From assembly GCA_949358305.1 (NCBI GenBank), contig OX442314.1, positions 32,607,608-32,671,607 on the forward strand: a DNA stretch of 64,000 bases. Direction: 5' to 3'. Each line of letters begins with the position of its first letter. Position 1 is the stretch's first letter. The stretch comes from Strigamia acuminata (taxonomy: Eukaryota; Arthropoda; Chilopoda; Geophilomorpha; Linotaeniidae). The notes beneath the pieces are model-generated. The model made no database searches. It saw only the letters and a list, made by a program, of their open reading frames with translations, and had not been told where the DNA came from. Positions 10,932 through 20,800 of this stretch are shown here, one piece after another. The position numbers and the translations under genes were made by a program.

Positions 10932-13900
10932 ATGCAGAAATCCGGCTACGCGGAACCAACGGCTGGGAAATGTCCGATGCTAGGAATAAACAATTACGAA
11001 CAATGGCGTCGTTCCATGTGCATGCTCTTAAAGTCAGAAGGCCTTTGGAGACATGTCACCGAAGAAAAGGAGGCCGAATATTTATTGACATTAACCCCGA
11101 AAGAGACTGAGAAATATAAACTGAAGAAAGACAAGGCGTTGGGACACATTTATTGTCACGTGAGCGAAGCAAAACGCTCCACACTGGACAACGCCAATAC
11201 CCCGAAAGAAGCTTGGGACATTTTGTCGAAAATCTTCGCTCCCAGTTCTCTGGCTCGTCAAGCAGCCATGAGATGGCAATTTCTGGGATTACACCTCGAG
11301 CCAAACGAGGATATGGTCGATTTCGTGAGTCGCGTTAACCTGCACGTACGCCAACTACGAGACATGGAAGAAGAAGTGTCGGAGAAGCATCATGCTTACC
11401 AATACTTACATCGTCTACCTCCGGAATATGCGCAAGCCACGTTTGCGATATACAATTGGCCCGTGGCAAATTTTACACCGGACAAAGTATCCGAACAGCT
11501 CATATCCGAATACCTTCGCCTCAAATCCGTAGGACTACATAACGTGTCGGCGTCAGCTCACGCGGCTAATCAAAATCCGCAACAATCCCGCCAAGGTTCT
11601 CGTCCGCGTCGTCCATTATCGCAGGTCAAATGCTTTAACTGTGACGAAATGGGTCACTATGCGAATAAGTGCCCATATCCTAAACGCGACAACCGGAATC
11701 AACAACCGACAGCTTCTTTCCAACGCTCTCGCAGCAAGAGCAAGAAGCGTGGCAAGAACTCGGCTCCCAAACCCGAGGACAATCGCCCGAGAGGAAGTTC
11801 TCATCCGGTTCGCAACGCAGTGTTTTTCGTGAACGCTCCGCCGATGATTGAACGTCCCGTTGCCCATCTGATGCAGTCACATGAATGGATAGTCGACTGC
11901 GGCGCCACTGACCATGTTTCCCACGTACGGTCGTGGTTTTCTGATTTCTCAGACATCGTCCCTTTTGACATCGAGTTGGGACAAGGGAAATCACAAGTGA
12001 CTGGCCGAGGAAATGTCCTATTGCAGACTCGTGTGGACAATTCTCACTGCAATGTGACATTAACGAATGTGCTTTATGCACCCAATTTCGAGGCAAATCT
12101 AATCTCCGTCTCGAGGATCGACAAGACTAGTCACCATATCCACACCTATAACGGGGAGATCAACATTTATAAATCGAACATTGCTGAAACAATTCTCAGA
12201 GCAAAGGAGAAGGGAGGATTGTATTACCTGGATGGGTTGTGTACAAATCCAACGGTTGCCACTACGTCTTCACAGATAATCCAACAACCGCCAGTACAGA
12301 CATTTGTTACGACGGAAGTTGACTTCGTGAATATTCCAAAGGCGAAGAAGCAGAAGGCTATGCAACGAAACATCACGGATTTTAGGATTCAAATGCCGCC
12401 ATTGCCTGCGACTGAGGTGCCAACGTCAATTTCGGTTGCCACTAATCCTTTACCCGTGCCACAATCCTTGCCCATCCACATCAACCCTCCAATCCAATCC
12501 TACGCCAACGCAATCCAGCACATTCCATCTAGTCCTCCACCTGTTACATTTCCTCTTCCTATCCAATCCGCTGGTAACCCTTCTCAATCACAAAAGAAGG
12601 TTATTCCAAATCCTGTTCAAACGCCAAAGAAAACCCTTGCCAATCCTGCCTCCGTAAAAGACGCAACTGGTTTGTGGCATAGTCGCCTAGGACATTTGCA
12701 CACCAATGCGATGCGATTGTTGGCGAACAACGACCAGGTATATGGACTCGAACCCGCGGAAGTATCACAGGAACTGGCGTGCAATGATTGCCGACTTGCA
12801 AAGTCCATAAGGGCTTCTCACAAGCCTGATCTGCATCCTTCAACTTCAAAGCCACTTGATCTCCTGCACATGGATGTCTGGGGGCCAAATCCGGTTCCTT
12901 CATTTGGTGGCGCACGATTCGTTTTTACGGTTATTGATGACGCGACGCGATATACGTGGATCACCCCTTTAGCCCAGAAATCCCAAGTCTTCTCATGTTT
13001 TAAGGACTTCGTCGCCCGAGTCGAGTGTGTTGCAAACACACGCGTGAAAGCCATTCGATCTGATAGGGGCGGCGAATTCATGTCCAACGATTTTCTGCAA
13101 TATCTAAAGGAGAGAGGGATCCAGGGTCAGCGGACTAACCCTTCGAGCCCTCAAATGAACGGCACAGCCGAAAGGATCAACCGAACGATGGCTGACCATC
13201 TCCGGGCTGTTCTTGAAGAAACCAAACTTCCTGCCGGTTTATGGGCCGAAATCGCTGTCAATTTCGCATACATCAAGAACCGCAGTCCACATTCTCGTTT
13301 GAACAATCAAGTCCCATATATCCTTTGGCGCCAGCGTGCTCTTTCGTTACGTCATCTGAGGAAAGTTGGATCCAAGTGCTGGGTGCACTTTACTGCACCG
13401 GGACGCAAAAAGCTTGATCCCCGTGCTTGGGAAGGTTTCCTTGTGGGATACGCCACTGGCACACGTGGTTATCGAGTGTGGAACCCTATAGACAATAGCG
13501 TAACGGAATCAATCCATGTACGCATTGATGAACATCAGTCATATCGGAAGTCGCTTAAAACGCGGAATGGTCATCGCCAAGAGACATTCACAGAACCCGA
13601 AGTTGGTCAACAACAACAACAGAGAGTGTCGTTTGACGACACCGTTTATTTGGATTGGCCGAAAGTCGAATCTGATGATGATTCATCGAGTGACGATGAT
13701 GACGATGATGATAACGGGAATGGATCCGTTTCGAAATCGATATCGATTCCCTGTGTTCACCTTTCCCCGTTGAGAACGCCTGAACGTCAATTAATAGAGG
13801 CGTGTGCGCTGGCATTACCAGATTCAGCGAGTATGGGACGGTCAATATCGTATCCTATCCTTTATCAAGAAGAAGGCCAAGACACTGATGAAGATGTTGA

Positions 13901-15944
13901 ACAGATCGGCGAAGAGGCAATCCAACCGGATATGCTTGAGCAATCTCAATCTCAGCATGTCTCAGCAGAATCACAAGCGAGTTCTCCCGGTCTTTCACCA
14001 CCTGGTTCACCTCTACGTTTTGTAACTACACGTAGGAGAGCCGGCCAGGATATTTTGCACCACACTATGCCTATCTTCGACCAAGGTGCAATGTCTCCAT
14101 TACCCCAAGGTGCAACGTTTGTCGAAGCACCCTCGGTCGGCAGAACATCTTTCTACTGGCGTTATATCGGTGGTGACACCATTTTCCGTCGATGGGTCCG
14201 CGAAGAACATTTACGGAAGGATCAGCGGCCCGGTTGTATCGATACCGATGTTTACTACTTTCCGGAACCGAATCTACGGCTTAGATCCAGAAAGGAGGTC
14301 GAAGAGTTTTGTACCATGAACGACCTTCCATACGATTCGGAACTTTTCTTCTTCGGGAGCATAGAACATACCATCCCTACGATCCCAGCAGTGCGACATG
14401 CTGTTCACCTCTGCCGAACCGAACCGACTTCTTATGCGGAAATTCCAAAATTTCAGGACGCTCCGAAATGGCGTGAAGCCATCAATGAAGAATTGGGGAT
14501 TTTTAAGGAGAGGCAGATTTATCAGGAAGTTCCGAGACCACCCAATACTACAGTTTTAGGCTGTAAATGGATCTTCAAACTGAAGACGGATCTAAGCGGC
14601 GAAATAACTCGTTATCGTGCTCGACTCGTCGCACAAGGCTTTCGCCAAACCATCGGGGTTGATTACGACGAGGTTTTTAGTCCGGTCGTGAACTTCGTTT
14701 TAATCCGACTATTCTTCTGTCTTCTAGTCGTTCTCAGAGGATGGAAGGATGCTCACCTCGACGTCAAAAGTGCATACCTGTATGGGGACCTGAAGCACAA
14801 GGTATACATGCGCATCCCCGCAGGTGCAACTTGTTCGAACCCCGCAAACGTCTGGCTACTTGTTAAATCCCTCTACGGACTTCACCAATCGGGGAGGGAA
14901 TGGTACGAAAAGTTGGATGGAACTCTTCGAGCTCTCGGTTTTCGGAAGATGCCCGCGTGCAATTGTGTGTACATTTACGGCAATTGTGCCGTCATGCTAG
15001 TTTACGTGGACGACATCGTACTGTTCTACGCTTCCGACACCGTGTTAACCCGAATCATCCGGCTTATCTCGTCCAAGTTCGACATAGTTAATCTTGGTCC
15101 CATCACGAGGCTATTGGGCGTCGAGTTCATCCGAGACGCTGGGCGAACCTTCATCACGCAACGCGCCTACATTACCAAGCTCGTTAAGAAGTTCGAGGTC
15201 TCTATCAATCGCCTCGTGAAGGTTCCCGTCACACCCGGGACGACGCTCGTGAAGGGGTCTACCGAAAATCTACCGGACTTTCCTTACCGATCTCTCATCG
15301 GTTCGCTCCTGTTTCTTGCTTCGAGAACTCGCCCCGACATCTTATTTTCGGTCATTTCGCTGAGTCAGTTCAATACGTGTTACGACGAAACCCACATCCG
15401 AGCCCTGCTCCAAGTCCTACAATACGTGGCCAATACCATCGACTATCGTATCGAACTTTCCGGCTGCAATTCTAGCCAATTGTGGGCTTGTACGGATGCT
15501 TCATGGGCAAGCGACTTGGCAACGTCCTTAAGTTTCGGCGGATTCGTAACCTTCATCGGAAATGTGCCAATTGGCTGGTCGTGCCGAAAACAATCAACGG
15601 TCGCATGTTCAACCATGGAAGCTGAATTCATCGCCCTGGTTGAGTGCGTTAAAGAAACATTCTGGCTCGACAACATTTTCACCGAGTTCCCGATCTTGAA
15701 CAGAATATCTCGTCCTATCATCTATTCCGACGCCCTCGCAGCCATCCAGTTTACTTCGAATGACGTGGAGAATTCCAAGACTAAGCATATCCGCGTCAAA
15801 TATCATTGGCTACGAGAGTGGTATACGGCGGGATGTTTCAGTTTACACAAAGTTTCCGGTGAACAGAACATTGCGGACATTTTTACCAAATGGCTCAGTT
15901 CTGAGCGTTTGCGATCGTTAATCTCCAAGATCTTCCGACTTTGA
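10932..15944 (+). CDS. Copia-1 Gag-Pol polyprotein
   Basis: About 1,670 aa in a single uninterrupted frame. I chose the ATG at 10932 because the Gag fold (NYEQWRRSMCMLL) starts just after it; the frame is open upstream to 10776. Order: Gag; a CCHC zinc knuckle CFNCDEMGHYANKC near aa 233; aspartic protease DCGATDH near 320; integrase with an HHCC finger (HSRLGH...CNDC, about 580-630) and catalytic D (MDVWGP, about 646), D (SDRGGEF, about 709) and E (MNGTAERINR, about 742); an acidic linker; reverse transcriptase from about 1200 with YVDDIV near 1357; and RNase H (CTDASWASD) near 1520. Protease-integrase-RT-RNase H is the Copia order. No stop codon or frameshift was found, so it may be functional. 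Confidence 0.95.
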   Translation: MQKSGYAEPTAGKCPMLGINNYEQWRRSMCMLLKSEGLWRHVTEEKEAEYLLTLTPKETEKYKLKKDKALGHIYCHVSEAKRSTLDNANTPKEAWDILSKIFAPSSLARQAAMRWQFLGLHLEPNEDMVDFVSRVNLHVRQLRDMEEEVSEKHHAYQYLHRLPPEYAQATFAIYNWPVANFTPDKVSEQLISEYLRLKSVGLHNVSASAHAANQNPQQSRQGSRPRRPLSQVKCFNCDEMGHYANKCPYPKRDNRNQQPTASFQRSRSKSKKRGKNSAPKPEDNRPRGSSHPVRNAVFFVNAPPMIERPVAHLMQSHEWIVDCGATDHVSHVRSWFSDFSDIVPFDIELGQGKSQVTGRGNVLLQTRVDNSHCNVTLTNVLYAPNFEANLISVSRIDKTSHHIHTYNGEINIYKSNIAETILRAKEKGGLYYLDGLCTNPTVATTSSQIIQQPPVQTFVTTEVDFVNIPKAKKQKAMQRNITDFRIQMPPLPATEVPTSISVATNPLPVPQSLPIHINPPIQSYANAIQHIPSSPPPVTFPLPIQSAGNPSQSQKKVIPNPVQTPKKTLANPASVKDATGLWHSRLGHLHTNAMRLLANNDQVYGLEPAEVSQELACNDCRLAKSIRASHKPDLHPSTSKPLDLLHMDVWGPNPVPSFGGARFVFTVIDDATRYTWITPLAQKSQVFSCFKDFVARVECVANTRVKAIRSDRGGEFMSNDFLQYLKERGIQGQRTNPSSPQMNGTAERINRTMADHLRAVLEETKLPAGLWAEIAVNFAYIKNRSPHSRLNNQVPYILWRQRALSLRHLRKVGSKCWVHFTAPGRKKLDPRAWEGFLVGYATGTRGYRVWNPIDNSVTESIHVRIDEHQSYRKSLKTRNGHRQETFTEPEVGQQQQQRVSFDDTVYLDWPKVESDDDSSSDDDDDDDNGNGSVSKSISIPCVHLSPLRTPERQLIEACALALPDSASMGRSISYPILYQEEGQDTDEDVEQIGEEAIQPDMLEQSQSQHVSAESQASSPGLSPPGSPLRFVTTRRRAGQDILHHTMPIFDQGAMSPLPQGATFVEAPSVGRTSFYWRYIGGDTIFRRWVREEHLRKDQRPGCIDTDVYYFPEPNLRLRSRKEVEEFCTMNDLPYDSELFFFGSIEHTIPTIPAVRHAVHLCRTEPTSYAEIPKFQDAPKWREAINEELGIFKERQIYQEVPRPPNTTVLGCKWIFKLKTDLSGEITRYRARLVAQGFRQTIGVDYDEVFSPVVNFVLIRLFFCLLVVLRGWKDAHLDVKSAYLYGDLKHKVYMRIPAGATCSNPANVWLLVKSLYGLHQSGREWYEKLDGTLRALGFRKMPACNCVYIYGNCAVMLVYVDDIVLFYASDTVLTRIIRLISSKFDIVNLGPITRLLGVEFIRDAGRTFITQRAYITKLVKKFEVSINRLVKVPVTPGTTLVKGSTENLPDFPYRSLIGSLLFLASRTRPDILFSVISLSQFNTCYDETHIRALLQVLQYVANTIDYRIELSGCNSSQLWACTDASWASDLATSLSFGGFVTFIGNVPIGWSCRKQSTVACSTMEAEFIALVECVKETFWLDNIFTEFPILNRISRPIIYSDALAAIQFTSNDVENSKTKHIRVKYHWLREWYTAGCFSLHKVSGEQNIADIFTKWLSSERLRSLISKIFRL

Positions 15945-16153
15945 ACTTTCACCGTGACTTTTTCTCGTGACACTCTTAAGTTATTACCCGACATTGAGGA
16001 TCATCGAGTTCCAGTGGGAATTTTCGGGCTTTCGTAGCGTTCTTCAATAACAGTACCCGGCTCGATGATTCGACTTTATTATTTTCCTTTTTCGATCTCA
16101 TGTACACTGTAATTCCAGTATCCGATTGTTATTTTCCCCGATCCTATTTCCAT

Positions 16154-16165
16154 CGAAAGGGGGAA
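16154..16165 (+). other. Copia-1 polypurine tract
   Basis: CGAAAGGGGGAA directly precedes the 3' LTR, where plus-strand DNA synthesis is primed in LTR elements. Confidence 0.8.
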
Positions 16166-16166
16166 T

Positions 16167-16710
16167 TGTTGGTCAAAAATAGCCCAAAGTGTGTCGATGT
16201 GATATAGGATCACATTTGATCTTTTGTTTATTAATTATCCAAGTGTATTTGTTGTGATAATTCAATTCTCGACTTTATTTATGATTATTTATATATTTAC
16301 CTCGTTTTGTGTACTTAAGCATGGAGTACCATGCATTCTCTAGTTTTTTTGTTTATGTAACGCCTAATTCCGACACCAGGTGTCATCCTTGTACTTTTCA
16401 CCATCCAAGATGGCCGCGCACACGGTTTGGTGCTTGTCTGTTTCTCTCCACCTGGAAAATGGACATTTATGTAAGATTTCAATTCATTTCAGTAAAGTTT
16501 TATGTTTTTAGTGCATTGCATTTCATTTAGAGCACCTTCTGTGCTGTTGACAATTAGTTTAGGCGCATATGAGTGGCATTAGGCCGCGCGCACTCGTCTC
16601 GGCAATTTGTAGCATCGTCGCTACGTCCGTGTCCGTGACACGGCGCCCGCGCACGTTTCCACGCTTCGGTTTGCACCGAATTTTGCGCTGCTCTCCTCTG
16701 CTGCCCTTCA
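16167..16710 (+). repeat. Copia-1 3' LTR
   Basis: Second copy of 9461-10004, ending ...CTTCA and followed by the target duplication CACGG. Confidence 0.95.
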
Positions 16711-16765
16711 CACGGCACTCCCACGTAAAGTACCGCGGTCCTGGTACAGTACTGGGACCGGGATT

Positions 16766-17037
16766 TGCGGTACGTCTCGCGGACCATGAGAAAACGCGAG
16801 AACACTCCAGAATCTCGTGTTTTCTCGCTTTCTCCACTTCCCATTTAAAAAAACCATAAAAAACCATTAAAAAAACCGACTAAAAGTGAAAAATAATATT
16901 AAAAACCATAATAACACTTTTCATCAGTTTTTTTTTTATGATTCTTTACTTTTTTTTAAAATAGGAAGTGGAAAACGCAAGAAAACACGAGATTCTCGTG
17001 TTTTCTCGTGTTTTCTCGGGGACCGCGAGATGTACCG
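16766..17037. repeat. Inverted repeat with 80-bp arms
   Basis: The arm 16766-16845 (GGTACGTCTCGCGGACC, later TCTCGTGTTTTCTCGC) is repeated in reverse complement at about 16957-17037 with some differences, around an A/T-rich loop of about 110 bp. Related GTACCGCGG words also lie just left of Copia-1 (9400-9460). A palindromic non-autonomous element interrupted by Copia-1 would explain both. Confidence 0.7.
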
Positions 17038-17089
17038 CAAGTTCGGTCCGCGGTACACGAATTTTTAAAAGTACCGGCTTCCGGTTTGT

Positions 17090-17836
17090 GTGCTCTAAGC
17101 GACCGCGTGGTTAGGTTAATGGTTTTAATGGTTTTAATCAAACATCTTGTTGCTGGAATTAAACCATACAACCATGTAAGCCATGTGTATGGAAGGTACC
17201 GGTAGGTGTTTTGATTTTTACAGGTAGATCGATCAACGATCGATACATGCCGAAGCGATGACAAAAACGCAGTGTATAAAATTAACCTCGGAAATCGGAA
17301 AATGATAGGAAATAAACGACCCGACTGCCCGAATAACGTAATTCGAATATAAAGTAAATAAATTTCACTTATTACGATCTTTTATGCCGACGTAAAACTA
17401 AACTAAAAATTAATACGAATTTATTTTTAACAGACGAAACGAATCAATACGAACTAGCGGACAGGTCTTTCGCGATAAGGAGCGAACCCGCGAACAGACC
17501 ACAACTCAACAATTAAACAAGGTAGTTTGACTTTACATTTTTCTTAATACTGATTAACCAAACCAAAAACACTAATTTGTAGATGAAAAAACGCGCGTGG
17601 TCTACAGATCCATTTGCGAACCTACCGTAGTCGGATATGTGAGTTACACGTTAAAATTGATTATTTTTAGGGAAAGTTTTAATTTTTTGGGGGTTTTTAT
17701 TGAATTTTTTGGGTTTATATTGAACATTTTGGGTTTACATTGAATTTTTTCATTAAAATTGAATTTCTGAAATTAAATAAAACCTCTTGCTTAAAACGAA
17801 TAAACAAAAATGACAATTTACTCTCATTCCTTTTAG
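17090..17836. other. AT-rich, no supported gene
   Basis: Non-repetitive AT-rich sequence upstream of the RIOK1 fragment. It may include intron or upstream sequence captured with RIOK1, since a T-rich tract and acceptor end at 17836. Confidence 0.4.
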
Positions 17837-18277
17837 TTCAATTCGACGTCCCCGATTTATCCAGTTCCACAACAAACAAACTAACCGAAAACGAGCGCCG
17901 AACCAAAGACAAATTCGACCGTGCAACAGTCTAACAGGTTCTAGACGTGCGCACTAGAATGATCGTCTTCAAAATAGTTAATTCGCAATTTGAAGAAATC
18001 AACGGCTGCGTCGGCACGGGAAAAGAAGCAAACTTTCACCACGCACTCGGCAAAAACGACGAAGAATACGCAATCAAAGTCTACAAAACCTCCATTTTGG
18101 TCTTCAACGACCGAGATCGATACGTGACCGGCGAATTTCGGCTCCGACACGATTACAACCGGAAAAACAACGGGAAAATGGTGCAAACCTGGGCCGAATA
18201 GAGATGAGAAATTTAATGAGAATGCACAACAATGGCCTCAACTCTCAAAACCGTTGTTGCTAAGAAGTCACGCGTGA
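17837..18277 (+). pseudogene. RIOK1 protein kinase fragment
   Basis: After an acceptor (TTCCTTTTAG, ends 17836) the frame reads ENERRTKDKFDRATV, a stop (TAA 17932-17934), QVLDVRTRM, then [25 protein letters not shown] and [10 protein letters not shown]. These are the atypical glycine loop (GTGKEAN) and ATP-binding Lys segment (AIKVYK) of the RIO1 kinase, which acts in late 40S ribosome maturation. A stop at 18199-18201 (after QTWAE) is accompanied by a frame change, after which EMRNLMRMHNNGLN continues the family in another frame; a second change returns to LSKPLLLRSHA and a stop at 18277. The catalytic HVD/DFG-like half is absent. This is an inactivated fragment that keeps an intron border, so it came from genomic DNA and not from a processed cDNA. 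Confidence 0.85.
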
Positions 18278-18369
18278 AAAAACTCGTTCTTTTTGTAAAA
18301 TATTGTTATTTTTTGAAAAATAAAATTTTTTAAAATTTTAATATTTTGTTTTTTTTATACAAAAAAAGT

Positions 18370-18958
18370 ACATAGAACTATAAGTCGATTTTAATATCAA
18401 ATCTACTTCAAATTGATGTAGAATCGATCTACAGCTCTATGTCGATGCTATGTTAAAATCGCGACCGGGCGACGCTAATTCCATGTCAATGCTATGTTGT
18501 TTCGGCATAGTTTCATCCTTATTCTACGTTAAATAGACGTAGAATTTGACGTTGAGTTTGACGTAGAATTCTATGCAGAGTTTGACGTAGAATTCTACAT
18601 AGATTTAACATAAAATAAGGATGAAACTATGCCGAAACAGCGTAGCATTGACATGGAATTAGCGCATTTTGGTCACGATTTTGACATTGAATCTACATAA
18701 AGCGGTAGATCGATTCTATGTTGAATCGACATAGAACTCTACGTAGAATTCGACGTCGATTTGACGTTGTATTGATGTAGCATCGATCTACAGCTCTATG
18801 TAGATGCTATGTCAAAATCGTGACAGAAATGCGCTTATTCCATGTCAATGCTATGTAGTTTCGGCATAGTTTCTACCTTATTCTATGTTAAATCTATGTA
18901 CCAAGATAGACGGTTTGCATAGATTCTATCTAGATTTAACATAGTTTTGTTACTTGGG
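18370..18958. repeat. Right subterminal repeats and palindrome of the 12.5-kb element
   Basis: Built from the same TTTAACATAG and CTATGTTGAATC words as the left end, in inverted sense. It contains a long palindrome: about 18482-18540 (CCATGTCAATGCTATG, then GGCATAGTTTCATCCTTATT) returns as its reverse complement at about 18605-18660. Confidence 0.85.
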
Positions 18959-18960
18959 TA

Positions 18961-19366
18961 CACCTCGTATACGAACGAAGTTTGTGAAAACACAATTTCC
19001 AAATAAGACGTATGTGACTACTATGTGTTTTCATGTCGTAGTAAGTATCCGGTGGATTTTCCAAACTTCGTTCGTATACGAGGTGTATACACGTCGTATA
19101 CAACTTGTATACGACTTGTAAACGATTCGTTTACGATTACGATCAAAATACGAGCTCGTATACAACGCGTATACGAGCGAGTGGAAATCATCGACCATCT
19201 CGAATGCGACTCGAATACGATTCGAATACATCTCGAATACATCTCGAATACGAGTCGTACGAGTCAAAGTCCGGGAACGGGTCATCGTATTCGAGTTGTT
19301 ACGAGTTCGTATTTTGATCGTATTCGTATTCGAATCGAATTCGAATCGTATTCGAATCGAATACGA
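18961..19366. repeat. Rest of the split 542-bp repeat plus flank
   Basis: Continues the unit interrupted at 6489: 18961-19315 supplies the missing 355 bp and a new unit begins at 19316 (GATCGTATTCG). It passes directly into the inverted 56-bp array. Confidence 0.92.
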
Positions 19367-19905
19367 ATCGAACTCGTACTCGACTCGAAAACGAGTCGAA
19401 TACGATTTCGCGTTGAAGAAGGGCAAAACTCGTACTCGACTCGAAAACGAGTCGAATACGATTTCGCGTTGAAGAAGGACAAAATTCGCATTCGACTCGA
19501 AAACGAGTCGAATACGAATTCGCGTTGAAGAAGGGCAAAATTCGCATTCGACTCGAAAACGAGTCGAATACGATTTCGCGTTGAAGAAGGGCAAAACTCG
19601 TACTCGACTCGAAAACGAGTCGAATACGATTTCGCGTTGAAGAAGGGCAAAATTCGCATTCGACTCGAAAACGAGTCGAATACGATTTCGCGTTGAAGAA
19701 GGGCAAAACTCGTACTCGACTAGAAAACGAGTCGAATACGATTTCTCGTTGAAGAAGGGCAAAACTCGTACTCGACTAGAAAACGAGTCGAATACGATTT
19801 CGCGTTGAAGAAGGGCAAAATTCGCATTCGACTCGAAAACGAGTCGAATACGATTTCGCGTTGAAGAAGGGCAAAATTCGTACTCGACTAGAAAGCGAGT
19901 CGAAT
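19367..19905. repeat. 56-bp satellite array, inverted orientation
   Basis: Roughly nine to ten copies of the same unit as 3690-5155 but on the opposite strand (TCGACTCGAAAACGAGTCGA then CGCGTTGAAGAAGGGC). Several copies share a CTAGAAA variant not seen on the left, so this arm has evolved separately. Confidence 0.93.
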
Positions 19906-19947
19906 ACGAGATCATTTTTTGATCTGGGTCGTGAATGCGTCCGTATG

Positions 19948-20398
19948 TCACGCGAACGCGTGTTGGAGTCGATTCCGAGTTCGTATTCCATCTTGAACGC
20001 GCATTGGAGACGTAAACCAGTTTATTTTACCCACTCTCGCTCGATCCCGCTTCATCGCTCCTTGTCGCTCCTGTGAAAAAAAATACATGAGAATGTGCAG
20101 AAATGAACCTTCCAATACTCACATGAAAATTGACAACCTTGACACAAAACAGTCTATTGACACTCCCAACACCACCCCGGACATTTTCCGGAAGAGTTTG
20201 GTCCACCCGGAATCCCCAGAATAGTCGCCCCCGAAATGCGGATTTCGCGGAAGCCAATCCGCGGAAAGGTTATGTTACCTGTGGTTGTTGCTCCGGCTCA
20301 TCCCAATCTTCTTCCTCCGCCTCGATGACCAATCCTTCGCTCTCGTCTCTGGAGGACGAGGCGTCGGGGTCAATTCTCGGGTTGCGTCGATCGGCCAT
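19948..20398 (-). CDS. Possible small two-exon gene, unrecognised
   Basis: Exon 1 (20398-20279, 40 codons) starts MADRRNPRIDPDASSSRDES and is strongly acidic towards EEEDWDEPEQQPQ. It ends at a CAG/GTAAC donor in phase 0. A good acceptor (TTTTTTTTCACAG) lies at 20071, and continuing there gives 40 more codons to a TGA at 19948-19950. A middle exon is also possible. The first exon looks like a real protein start; the second could be chance and runs toward the satellite. No family recognised. Confidence 0.3.
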
Positions 20399-20800
20399 AA
20401 AGAAAAACTCAGATTGCTCAACTTGAAAGAAAGACGTTTTCTCTACTTTCACGGTGAACGAGAGAGAACGCGTGCTTTTGCTTTCAAGAAAACAAACGGA
20501 AGTGGAACCGACCGGCGCAGAGGATTATTAGTCACGGACGCGTCTCGTACGGTACGAGACTTGTCCGTGCGAGCGTAGAGCTACGGGGCCGACGCATGCG
20601 ATCGAGCCGTGCGCATGTTACGCTACGGGGTTTCGACCGATACGTCATGCAATCTCGCTTTTCGATATTGACGGTGATAACTGACGACGAAGTTCGGACT
20701 TAGCCGAATTTTATGTCTCGACATGCGTTGCAGCTCTCGTAAGTGAATTTCTTCAACTTTACGACGCCGCAATCACATATCTTGACCTTTTTATTTCTTT
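20399..20800. other. Spacer with no recognised gene
   Basis: This is where the 3' LTR of the Gypsy element should begin, but nothing here resembles its LTR at 28104-28921. The sequence is GC-richer and could be the promoter region of the small minus-strand gene. Confidence 0.4.

Larger units (their letters stand above)
9461..16710 (+). mobile_element. Complete Copia LTR retrotransposon (Copia-1)
   Basis: A 7,250-bp element with two 544-bp LTRs (TG...CA), an initiator-tRNA primer-binding site, one long gag-pol frame, a polypurine tract, and a 5-bp target duplication CACGG (9456-9460 and 16711-16715). Everything needed for autonomous copying appears present. The LTRs read the same wherever I compared them, which implies a recent insertion. 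It interrupts a palindromic, GGTACC-like sequence within the 12.5-kb TA element. Confidence 0.95.

Noticed and set aside
17460-17510. Possible tRNA (CGAACC-like words near 17480)
   Set aside because: No cloverleaf could be drawn with both acceptor stem and T-loop in register.
19031-19951. 306-codon minus-strand ORF and neighbours
   Set aside because: Same satellite artefact as the left array.
20399-20800. 3' LTR of the Gypsy element
   Set aside because: No similarity to the LTR at 28104-28921 and no TG...CA block after the pol stop; recorded as missing.
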